NCBI GenBank assembly: GCA_000154345.1
Contig: DS480341.1
Location: 26,124 to 90,123 of the forward strand
DNA from: [Clostridium] leptum DSM 753
GTDB taxonomy: Bacteria; Bacillota; Clostridia; Oscillospirales; Acutalibacteraceae
Reading direction: 5' to 3'
DNA length: 64,000 nt
The position numbers were made by a program, and so were the translations under genes. Positions 16,873 to 23,955 of this stretch are shown here, one piece after another. The notes under the pieces are model-generated. The model saw nothing but the letters and a program-made list of their open reading frames with translations, was not told where the DNA came from and ran no database searches. How positions within the stretch are numbered: the first letter of the stretch is position 1; each line of letters begins with the position of its first letter.

Positions 16873-18420
16873 ATGAGAAAAAGGGCTTTTTTAATTAACT
16901 CTCTGATGCTTACCTCCGCCGTGCTGCTTTCCCGGGTCATCGGAATTTCCTTCCGGGTCTATATGAGCAATAAAATCGGCGCAGAGGGAATCGGGCTTTA
17001 TCAGTTAATCTGTACGATCTTTCTGTTCGCCTCCACCTTTGTCACCTCAGGCGTCAGCCTAGCGGTGACCAGGCTGGTCACCGAAGCTCTCGCGCGAAAG
17101 GAGTATCAAAAAGCGAAAACCGCTGTGCGCAGGGCTCTGGTTCTGGGGCTTTTCTTCAGCCTTTTGATGGGGGGCGCACTGTTTTTCAGCGCCGATTATA
17201 TTGGCAATCAGGTGTTGAAGGATCCCCGCACGATTTTATCTCTGAAGATTCTGGCTCCCAGTCTGCCGTTCATGGCGGTGTCCGCTTGCTTTCGGGGATA
17301 TTTCTTCGCGGTTCGCCAGGTGATCAAAACCGCCAGCGAGCAGCTTCTGGAGCAAATCGCGGAAATCGTTATTTTCGCCTTGGTAGTGAACTTTCTGGCG
17401 CCCATGGGCCTGGAATATGCCTGCTGCGCCATTGTGCTGGGAACGACCGGTGCGGAGATTTTTTCCTGCCTGTATTCTTTTTTGCTCTACTGGGGCGAGC
17501 TGCGGAAGCTCAGGGGCAAGGCTTCTAAGGGCCGGATAAGCGGCGGAATAAAAAAGCTGCTGTCCATCTGCCTCCCGGTCACCGCCAGCTCCTGCCTGCG
17601 CTCCGGTCTTTCCATGACGGAAAACATCCTAATACCGCCGGGGCTGAAAAAAAGCGGCGCGTCCTATGAGGGTTCCCTAGCCGGCTACGGCATGATCACC
17701 GGTATGGTGATGCCGGTGATTACCTTTCCCTCCGCCTTTTTATCCTCTTTCTCCATGCTGCTGATCCCGGAGCTCTCTGAGGCCAATGCCGCCAACCACA
17801 AAAAGAATATCCACTATATCGCCGGGCGGGTTTTTCAAATCACCTTTCTGTTTTCCATTTTTATCTGTGGTTTTTTTGTTTTCTTTGCTAAAGATTTGGG
17901 GCTTCTCATCTATCATGATTCAGCTCCGGGAGTTTATCTCAGCGTGCTGGCGCCGGTAATCCCTTTGATGTACCTGGACAGCGTGGTAGACGGTATGCTC
18001 AAGGGCTTAAACGAACAGCTGAGTTATCTGTCCTATAATATCATAGACTCGGTCATGCGGGTCGGGCTAATCCTGTTCCTGCTGCCGCTTATGGGATTAA
18101 ACGGCTTGATTGTGGTCATTTTCGCCAGCGAAATTTTAAATTCCACTCTCAGCATCGCCCGGCTGATGAAGGTTACACAGCTGAAAATGCGTTTTTTTAC
18201 CTGGATTTTAAAACCCGCTTTAGCCGTCGTCTTTCCTGGCCTGCTTTTGATGGGGCTCTCCTCTATTTTGAGCAAGCTCCTTCCTGACGTTCTGTTCCGG
18301 GTGCTTTTCGAACTGATATTTACCGTGGGAATTTATCTTCTTCTTTTATTCGCTATGAAAAGTCTGACAAAAGACGACATCCGCTGGTTGAAATCAATTT
18401 TCCGACAAATGAAGCAATGA
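16873..18420 (+). CDS. spoVB: Stage V sporulation protein B / MATE-like polysaccharide flippase
   Basis: This 515-residue protein with about 13-14 membrane segments belongs to the SpoVB subgroup of the MOP (MATE/MurJ/Wzx) superfamily. The opening segment, with LSRVIGISFRVYMSNKIGAEG, is characteristic. In Bacillus subtilis SpoVB is needed for spore cortex assembly and is thought to flip lipid-linked precursors; MurJ-like activity is reported for relatives. AGGAGG precedes the ATG by five bases. It is monocistronic here. The gene could equally serve vegetative lipid II or another lipid-linked sugar, since Clostridia often carry several SpoVB paralogs. Confidence 0.85.
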   Translation: MRKRAFLINSLMLTSAVLLSRVIGISFRVYMSNKIGAEGIGLYQLICTIFLFASTFVTSGVSLAVTRLVTEALARKEYQKAKTAVRRALVLGLFFSLLMGGALFFSADYIGNQVLKDPRTILSLKILAPSLPFMAVSACFRGYFFAVRQVIKTASEQLLEQIAEIVIFALVVNFLAPMGLEYACCAIVLGTTGAEIFSCLYSFLLYWGELRKLRGKASKGRISGGIKKLLSICLPVTASSCLRSGLSMTENILIPPGLKKSGASYEGSLAGYGMITGMVMPVITFPSAFLSSFSMLLIPELSEANAANHKKNIHYIAGRVFQITFLFSIFICGFFVFFAKDLGLLIYHDSAPGVYLSVLAPVIPLMYLDSVVDGMLKGLNEQLSYLSYNIIDSVMRVGLILFLLPLMGLNGLIVVIFASEILNSTLSIARLMKVTQLKMRFFTWILKPALAVVFPGLLLMGLSSILSKLLPDVLFRVLFELIFTVGIYLLLLFAMKSLTKDDIRWLKSIFRQMKQ

Positions 18421-18629
18421 AGCAAGCTTCTCCCGCCCGTTTTCCCGCCTGCTTTTCAGTGAACCGACATGCCGGCCTTCGCATATGGGAGTCCCTGGCT
18501 TTCTGAATTTTGACTTCCCCAAAAATAGCTCAAACACCATGCAAAAAGTTTACGGATTATTCTTTTGAGCGCTTCGGATATTTTGTTCTGAAAGGATCAA
18601 AAAACAATCGTGATTCTTCTTCTCCCTTA

Positions 18630-18658
18630 TTGACACCATTCTATATCTAGTCTATAAT
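18630..18658 (+). promoter_or_regulatory. Perfect consensus sigma-70 promoter of nrdD
   Basis: TTGACA (18630-18635), exactly 17 bases, TATAAT (18653-18658). Both hexamers and the spacing match the consensus, so expression probably depends on repression; see the NrdR-type boxes. Confidence 0.85.
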
Positions 18659-18695
18659 GAGGAATGTATTTCGAATAACCCACAAGATATGGTAT
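18638..18695 (+). promoter_or_regulatory. Two candidate NrdR boxes at the nrdD promoter
   Basis: The 16-mers at 18638-18653 and 18680-18695 each match an ACACWATATWTWGTGT-type NrdR consensus at 12 of 16 positions by eye. One overlaps the promoter spacer and the other lies in the leader. Centres are 42 bases apart, about four helical turns. Tandem boxes on one helix face are typical of NrdR, although 31-32 bases is the more usual spacing. Confidence 0.35.
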
Positions 18696-18724
18696 CAAAA
18701 GTGTTCAAAGGAGAAGAAAGAAGC

Positions 18725-21076
18725 ATGATTGAACGTATTATTAAGAGGGACGGACGGGAGGTTCCCTTCGAGATTGACAAAATTTCCACCGCTATTTACA
18801 AGGCCGCTGAGGCAATCGGCGGCCACAACCGCGGGGTAGCCGAAGAATTGGCCAAACAGGTAGAAGACTACATTGAAAAAGAGGAGAAGATTTCCACCCC
18901 TACGGTCGAGCACATCCAAGATGTGGTGGAACGTACCTTGATTGAAAGCGGCCATTCCCGCACGGCCAAGGAATACATCCTTTATCGCGCCGACCGCACC
19001 CGTCATCGTGAGATGAATACCCGTTTGATGAAAATATATGAGGATTTAACCTTTAAAGCCGCCAAAGATAACGACATCAAGCGTGAAAACGCCAATATTG
19101 ACGGAGATACCGCCATGGGCACCATGCTGAAATATGGATCTGAGGGCGCTAAGCAGTTTTATGAGATGTATATTCTTGACCCGGCCCATGCTAAGGCTCA
19201 CCGGGAAGGGGATATCCACATTCACGACCTGGACTTTTTGACCCTGACCACCACCTGCTGCCAAATCGATCTGGACAAGCTGTTTACCGGCGGCTTCTCC
19301 ACTGGCCACGGCTTTCTGAGAGAGCCCAACGATATCGCCAGTTATTCTGCGTTAGCGTGCATCGCTATTCAATCCAACCAAAATGACCAGCACGGCGGGC
19401 AGAGTATTCCGAATTTCGATTACGCCATGGCTAAGGGCGTGATCAAAACCTATCAGAGAATTTACCGCCAAAACATGGCTCGGGCCATTGAAATCATGGA
19501 AGACGCCGAGGATGCCAGCGCTTTATCCAAGGAAATCATGGCCGCGGCCACGGAAAAAAGTGCCGGCGCCATTCCCAAGCTGGAAGACGGCGAAGCCTAT
19601 ATGGAGGCGGAGCTCCAGATTCTCACAGATAAGTTTGGTGCTGAAAGCGCTGAAAAAATTCAAAAATTTGCTTTTAAGCACGCCGGTGCGGAAACCGACC
19701 GGGCGACCTACCAGGCGATGGAGGCTTTCGTCCACAACCTGAACACTATGCATTCCAGGGCGGGCGCTCAGATCCCTTTCAGCTCCATTAATTACGGCAT
19801 GGATACCACTCCCGAGGGCCGCATGGTGATTAGGAATGTTCTGCTTGCCACAGAAGCCGGCCTGGGCAATGGAGAAACTCCTATTTTCCCCATTCATATC
19901 TTTAAGGTAAAGGAAGGCGTCAACTATAATCCCGGAGAGCCCAACTATGATCTGTTCAAGCTGGCCTGCCGGGTAAGCGCCAAGCGGCTGTTCCCCAACT
20001 TCTCTTTTATTGACGCTCCTTATAACCTGCAATACTATAAGCCTGGCCATCCGGAAACCGAGGTAGCCTATATGGGCTGCCGCACCCGGGTTATGGCTAA
20101 CTCCTACGATCCAACCAGGGAGATTGTTAACGGAAGGGGCAACCTCAGCTTTACCTCTGTGAACCTTCCTAGAATCGCGATCCTCAGCAACCATAACATC
20201 GACTTTTTCTTCGAGCAGCTGGACCGGAAGATCGATCTGGTCATTGATCAGCTTTTGGACCGCTTTGAATTGCAGGCACAGAAAAAAGCCCGGAACTATC
20301 CCTTCCTGATGCAGCAAGGGATTTGGCTTGATTCCGATAACCTGAAGCCGGATGACGAGGTGCGTGAGGTTTTGAAGCACGGCACTCTGACGATGGGTTT
20401 CATCGGCCTGGCGGAAACCTTGAAGGCTCTGACCGGCTATCATCATGGCGAAAGCAAGGAAGCCCAGAACCTGGGTCTGGAAATTGTCGGGTATATGCGC
20501 CAGCGCATGGATCAGGCCACGAAAAAGCATGGCATGAACTTCTCTCTGATCGCCACCCCGGCGGAGGGCTTATCCGGCCGGTTTGTCCGTATGGATGCTG
20601 AAAAATTCGGAAAAATCCCCGGCGTTACTGATCGGGAATATTATACCAACTCCTTCCACATCCCAGTTTACTACGACATCTCCGCCTGGGATAAGATCAA
20701 GCTGGAGGCTCCATACCACGCTCTCACCAACGGCGGCCATATCTCCTATGTGGAGCTGGACGGTGATCCTACAGAGAATCTGGACGCTTTTGAGCAGGTG
20801 GTCCGCTGCATGAAGGAAAGCGGCATCGGCTACGGTTCCATTAACCATCCGGTGGACAGGGACCCTGTCTGCGGCTATACCGGTATTATCGGAGACACCT
20901 GTCCTCTGTGCGGCAGATCCGAGCACGACGGCCACGAAAACTTTGAGCGGATTCGCCGTATCACCGGCTATCTAGTAGGTACGGTAGACCGCTTCAACAA
21001 CGCGAAAAAGGCGGAGGTTCGGGATCGGGTAAAGCATTCCCTGGGCACCGGCTGTGGAACGATGGAGCAGGTCTGA
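18725..21076 (+). CDS. nrdD: Anaerobic ribonucleoside-triphosphate reductase (class III)
   Basis: The 783-residue enzyme reduces ribonucleotides to deoxyribonucleotides using a glycyl radical. The first 90 residues form an ATP-cone allosteric domain (IIKRDGREVPF onward). The catalytic barrel follows, with TTTCCQIDL near residue 190. Near the C-terminus are a zinc-binding cysteine cluster (CGYTG ... CPLCG) and the glycyl-radical segment RRITGYLVGTVDRFN. Length fits the family (700-800). The ATG at 18725 has AAAGGAG 11 bases upstream; an in-frame ATG 36 bases earlier is less likely. nrdG follows after a 290-base gap with strong hairpins. An oxygen-sensitive enzyme like this indicates anaerobic life. 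Confidence 0.95.
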   Translation: MIERIIKRDGREVPFEIDKISTAIYKAAEAIGGHNRGVAEELAKQVEDYIEKEEKISTPTVEHIQDVVERTLIESGHSRTAKEYILYRADRTRHREMNTRLMKIYEDLTFKAAKDNDIKRENANIDGDTAMGTMLKYGSEGAKQFYEMYILDPAHAKAHREGDIHIHDLDFLTLTTTCCQIDLDKLFTGGFSTGHGFLREPNDIASYSALACIAIQSNQNDQHGGQSIPNFDYAMAKGVIKTYQRIYRQNMARAIEIMEDAEDASALSKEIMAAATEKSAGAIPKLEDGEAYMEAELQILTDKFGAESAEKIQKFAFKHAGAETDRATYQAMEAFVHNLNTMHSRAGAQIPFSSINYGMDTTPEGRMVIRNVLLATEAGLGNGETPIFPIHIFKVKEGVNYNPGEPNYDLFKLACRVSAKRLFPNFSFIDAPYNLQYYKPGHPETEVAYMGCRTRVMANSYDPTREIVNGRGNLSFTSVNLPRIAILSNHNIDFFFEQLDRKIDLVIDQLLDRFELQAQKKARNYPFLMQQGIWLDSDNLKPDDEVREVLKHGTLTMGFIGLAETLKALTGYHHGESKEAQNLGLEIVGYMRQRMDQATKKHGMNFSLIATPAEGLSGRFVRMDAEKFGKIPGVTDREYYTNSFHIPVYYDISAWDKIKLEAPYHALTNGGHISYVELDGDPTENLDAFEQVVRCMKESGIGYGSINHPVDRDPVCGYTGIIGDTCPLCGRSEHDGHENFERIRRITGYLVGTVDRFNNAKKAEVRDRVKHSLGTGCGTMEQV

Positions 21077-21213
21077 TTCAGGAAGTTCATCTTTGCTCAT
21101 TTAGAACAAATCCGCTGTTTCAGCGCGGCGGCGGACCCGTCATAGAATAGAATCGCCGGCGGTTCCGGCAGAGTGGGCAGAGAACTGAAACCGGCAAACA
21201 AACGGCGGCTTGA

Positions 21214-21254
21214 TCAAGAAGGGCGGATAGGCGTTTCCTGTCCGCCCTTCTTGA
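21214..21254 (+). repeat. Long perfect inverted repeat between nrdD and nrdG
   Basis: Fourteen bases (21214-21227) pair perfectly with 21241-21254. Pairing continues inward with one G-T pair and three more pairs to a five-base CGTTT loop, giving about 18 bp. There is no T run after it, so it is not a standard terminator. Confidence 0.75.
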
Positions 21255-21296
21255 AGCATGCTTGTCACTGCCGGCCGGCGGCGGGCTTCGCCGCAG

Positions 21297-21337
21297 AAAG
21301 CTGAGTGAAGCCTCTTCGCTTTTTCAGCTTTTAATTA
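21297..21337 (+). terminator. Terminator-like hairpin before nrdG
   Basis: AAAGCTGA and GAAGC on the left pair with GCTTTTTCAGCTTT on the right, followed by TTTTAATT. It lies about 30 bases before the nrdG start, so nrdG needs either read-through or its own promoter. Confidence 0.5.
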
Positions 21338-21366
21338 TTCTATGTAAGAAAGCAGGAATCACGGTT

Positions 21367-21909
21367 ATGAGTAAGCTTCGCCTCGCGGGAGTCATCAAGG
21401 AATCCATTGTGGACGGTCCCGGCATCCGCTTCGTGGTGTTCGGCCAAGGGTGTCCCCATCGTTGTCCTGGCTGTCAAAATCCCCAGACCCATGATTTTAG
21501 CGGCGGCTATGATACCACTACGGAAAGGCTGTTGGCAGAAATCCGGAAGAATCCCATGCTGAAAGGGATTACCCTATCCGGCGGCGACCCCTTTGTGCAG
21601 CCGGAAGCTATGGCGGAGCTGGCGGAGGAAGCGCATAAATTGGGATTAAACGTAGTCACTTATACCGGTTACACGATAGAGGAGCTGCTCAACGGCCTGG
21701 AGGGGCATCCCGGCTGGCGGCGGCTTCTAGAGCAGTCAGACACGTTAGTAGACGGCCGCTTTATTCTGGAACAGAAATCAATGCTCCTAAAATTCAGGGG
21801 CTCTAAAAACCAGCGGGTTATTGATCCCCGCGCTTCTCTGGAGCAAGGCCGGGCGGTGGAAAAGCCCTTCGACAACGAGGTTGTCATCGAATTTCCCAGA
21901 GATATCTGA
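21367..21909 (+). CDS. nrdG: Anaerobic ribonucleotide reductase activating protein
   Basis: This 180-residue radical-SAM enzyme installs the glycyl radical on NrdD using S-adenosylmethionine and a 4Fe-4S cluster. The cluster motif is C-P-H-R-C-P-G-C (CX3CX2C) about 30 residues in, and a GGDP motif follows for SAM binding (LSGGDPFVQ). I selected the ATG at 21367, which gives a protein that starts like other NrdG proteins and is preceded by AGGA. An upstream in-frame ATG at 21262 would run through the terminator-like hairpin. Length is typical (about 160-180). It works with NrdD encoded just upstream. Confidence 0.92.
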   Translation: MSKLRLAGVIKESIVDGPGIRFVVFGQGCPHRCPGCQNPQTHDFSGGYDTTTERLLAEIRKNPMLKGITLSGGDPFVQPEAMAELAEEAHKLGLNVVTYTGYTIEELLNGLEGHPGWRRLLEQSDTLVDGRFILEQKSMLLKFRGSKNQRVIDPRASLEQGRAVEKPFDNEVVIEFPRDI

Positions 21910-22320
21910 ATCTCCGGCGGCCCGTTCCGTTGTCGATCTGCTGGAATACAGCCGTACGTGCCGGAAGCACCCGCTTCGCATATAAATTCCGCCTTCAAAA
22001 GCCTAGAGCAGACGGCGTGCCGGCAGCAAGGAAAGTCCGGCGGTGCCGGAAGCTTGACAATGAACATTCCTGTTCAAAGCAAATCTCCTTCTCCCCCCCG
22101 GAAAGTTTAAATGATTCAGATAATTTGCAAAAGCCGGTAAAGCAGGCTGGGAAATTTTCCAGCCTGCTTTACCGGCTTTTATAAAAATTCCAGCCGCCCC
22201 CGTTCTGACCGGCGGCGCTGCCTCTCTGTCACAATAAATTCTGGCAGCCAGTCCGGATTTTTCCGCCAATTTTATCAAGAGCAAAGCCAGATGCCAACGC
22301 CACAAATTTTCTTAACTTTC
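21910..22320. other. Convergent intergenic region
   Basis: Between nrdG and the minus-strand spmB, 411 bases hold one very strong terminator (22129-22180). No open reading frame with a ribosome binding site is evident on either strand. Confidence 0.6.
22129..22180. terminator. Very long bidirectional terminator between nrdG and spmB
   Basis: Twenty-two bases (22129-22150) pair perfectly with 22159-22180 across an 8-base GAAATTTT centre that can itself pair in part. AAAA and TTTT flank it on both strands, so it can stop transcription from either direction. Confidence 0.9.
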
Positions 22321-22848
22321 TTATCCCCCTCCGAATAACAGGCGAACCGTCAGCACTGCGATAACCACGCTGGTGAAATCAGCGGTCAGAGCGCTGGGGA
22401 TGGTATGCCGGGTTTTTCTAATATTGACCGAGCCGAAATACACAGCAATCGCGTAAAACGTAGTCTCGGTAGAGCCCATCATTACCGCGGCCACCCTGCC
22501 GGCAAAACTGTCTACCCCGGAAGAAGAAAAGATCTGATCTACCAGGGCCAGAGAACCGCTTCCGGAAACTGGACGAAGCAGCATCAGCGGTACCACTTGA
22601 GGCGGCAGGCCAATTTTTTCCGCCAGCGGCGCGATGAACGCGGTAAACATATCCAAAGCGCCGCTGGCCTTCAGCATACTCACCGCTGTAATCAGCCCTA
22701 CCAGGGCCGGGATAATACCGAAGGTAGACTTTGCCCCCTCCTTTGCCCCTTCTAAAAAGGTATCGAATAAGGGGACCCTGCGTACAAGGCCAAAAACCAA
22801 AATCAAGCCGATTACACAGGGAATCAGGTAATTGCCGAACTCAGTCAT
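22321..22848 (-). CDS. spmB: Spore maturation protein B
   Basis: The 175-residue membrane protein has about four hydrophobic segments and matches the SpmB family (nucleoside recognition/Gate domain). Conserved stretches include GLVRRVPLFDTFLEGAKEG near residue 20 and LLRPVSGSGSLALVDQI in the middle. SpmA and SpmB are needed together for proper dehydration of the spore core in Bacillus. The ATG at 22848 overlaps the spmA stop by four bases (ATGA) and has AGAGG upstream. An in-frame ATG at 22920 would overlap spmA by 76 bases and adds residues unlike the family. Length matches Bacillus SpmB (178). Confidence 0.92.
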   Translation of the reverse strand: MTEFGNYLIPCVIGLILVFGLVRRVPLFDTFLEGAKEGAKSTFGIIPALVGLITAVSMLKASGALDMFTAFIAPLAEKIGLPPQVVPLMLLRPVSGSGSLALVDQIFSSSGVDSFAGRVAAVMMGSTETTFYAIAVYFGSVNIRKTRHTIPSALTADFTSVVIAVLTVRLLFGGG

Positions 22849-23432
22849 GGACGCCGCCTCTTTCCCAAAAGCTTTGCCATCAGCACTCCCGCGCACAGGC
22901 CGCAAACAGAGGTAATCCAAACAGCGGGCATCACATCAAATGGCGAGGCCGCGCCGTGGCTTGCCCGCAAAGCCGACATCATTGTGGGGATCAATTGCAG
23001 AGAAGCGGTATTGATAACCACGAACATAACCATACCATTGTCCGCGGCAGACGGCAGCTCCTCCTTCCGGGCCCTTGCCATTTCCTTCATAGCGGCGATT
23101 CCCATAGGCGTAGCGGCATTTCCTAATCCCAGAAGATTTGCGGTGATATTCATACAGATCGCTTTGACGGCGGGACTGTCCTTCTCATAATCGGGAAACA
23201 GCTTCGCCATCACGGGGGAAAACAGCTTCGCTAAAATCGCCGTCAGACCGCCCTTCTCCGCGACCCTCATCAGTCCGGTCCACAGGCACATCAGCCCAAG
23301 CATGGAAATCACCAGCTGTATCGCGTCAGAGGCGCCGGAAAGCACCGCGCCGGAAAGCTCTCCCATACGGCCGGTAGCCAGAGCGCATAAAATGCTGGCC
23401 AGCATCAAACCGCCCCAAATAAAATTCATCAT
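22845..23432 (-). CDS. spmA: Spore maturation protein A
   Basis: This 195-residue membrane protein has several hydrophobic segments and belongs to the Gate domain family together with SpmB. Typical stretches are LGLGNAATPMGIAAMKEM and VINTASLQLIP. With SpmB it contributes to spore core dehydration and heat resistance. The start at 23432 has AAAGGGGAAAG upstream; the longer in-frame ATG at 23459 has no ribosome binding site. A weak sigma-E-like pair can be read upstream on the minus strand (TCATAA, 16 bases, CATATT), in keeping with mother-cell expression, but this is only suggestive. Confidence 0.92.
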   Translation of the reverse strand: MMNFIWGGLMLASILCALATGRMGELSGAVLSGASDAIQLVISMLGLMCLWTGLMRVAEKGGLTAILAKLFSPVMAKLFPDYEKDSPAVKAICMNITANLLGLGNAATPMGIAAMKEMARARKEELPSAADNGMVMFVVINTASLQLIPTMMSALRASHGAASPFDVMPAVWITSVCGLCAGVLMAKLLGKRRRP

Positions 23433-23526
23433 AACAAACTTTCCCCTTTCTTCAGTCATGAATATGAAAAGAATCGGGAGAGTTATGAATGAATTGAAAA
23501 CTTTACTTTTTTAAGAGCTTCAAGAA

Positions 23527-23555
23527 TTGACAAAATTCTGGTTTAATTGTATAAT
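23527..23555 (+). promoter_or_regulatory. Perfect consensus sigma-70 promoter of the AbrB-like gene
   Basis: TTGACA (23527-23532), 17 bases, TATAAT (23550-23555), all matching consensus. It lies about 95 bases before the coding start. Confidence 0.88.
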
Positions 23556-23561
23556 TATTTC

Positions 23562-23611
23562 ATAATTTACCATTTAATAACATTTTTGGAAGTGTTGACC
23601 TGGTAAATTAT
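23562..23611 (+). promoter_or_regulatory. Inverted repeat in the leader of the AbrB-like gene
   Basis: ATAATTTACCA (23562-23572) is matched perfectly by its complement TGGTAAATTAT (23601-23611), with 28 bases between. It starts at the expected transcription start. Centre-to-centre distance is about 39 bases, near four helical turns, which suits autoregulation by a DNA-looping dimer or tetramer such as AbrB. Confidence 0.55.
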
Positions 23612-23649
23612 GGTGAAGTAATGGCGTAAAAACAGGAGGTGTTTACATT

Positions 23650-23901
23650 ATGACTTCTACTGGTATTGTAAGAAGGATCGATGGCCTGGGGCGTATCGTG
23701 CTGCCCAAGGAACTAAGAGCCACACTGGATTTAAACGACCGTGACCCTTTGGAAATCTACACGGAAGGGAATACTATTATTTTGAAAAAGTATGAGCCTG
23801 CCTGTATTTTCTGCAACAGCACAAAGGAAGTTATCAATTACCGGGGCCGCAACATTTGCAAGGCCTGTATTGACCGTTTGAAAAAGGATATTGATTATTA
23901 A
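23650..23901 (+). CDS. AbrB family transition-state regulator with C-terminal CxxC pairs
   Basis: The 83-residue DNA-binding protein starts with the swapped-hairpin AbrB domain: GIVRRIDGLGRIVLPKELR at residues 5-23, a close match to AbrB/Abh/SpoVT. A short C-terminal part carries two cysteine pairs, C-x-x-C at about 56-59 and 73-76, flanking YRGRN, which could hold zinc. That arrangement is common in clostridial AbrB-type proteins. AbrB-type proteins control the switch to stationary phase and sporulation. AGGAGGTG lies 10 bases before the ATG. It has its own strong promoter, a leader dyad and a terminator, so it is a single-gene unit. Confidence 0.9.
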   Translation: MTSTGIVRRIDGLGRIVLPKELRATLDLNDRDPLEIYTEGNTIILKKYEPACIFCNSTKEVINYRGRNICKACIDRLKKDIDY

Positions 23902-23918
23902 AATATGCTCTTACAATT

Positions 23919-23955
23919 AAGGAGTAAGGCTCAATGAGCCTTACTCCTTTTTTTA
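23919..23955. terminator. Terminator between abrB-like gene and MTHFR gene
   Basis: Fourteen perfect base pairs (23919-23932 with 23936-23949) close a three-base AAT loop and are followed by eight T residues. The minus-strand gene ends at 23953, inside the T run. Confidence 0.92.

Larger units (their letters stand above)
18421..18724 (+). other. Intergenic region upstream of nrdD
   Basis: These 304 bases hold the nrdD promoter (18630-18658) and two candidate NrdR-type boxes (18638-18653 and 18680-18695). The first 200 bases show no gene and no clear structure. Confidence 0.6.
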
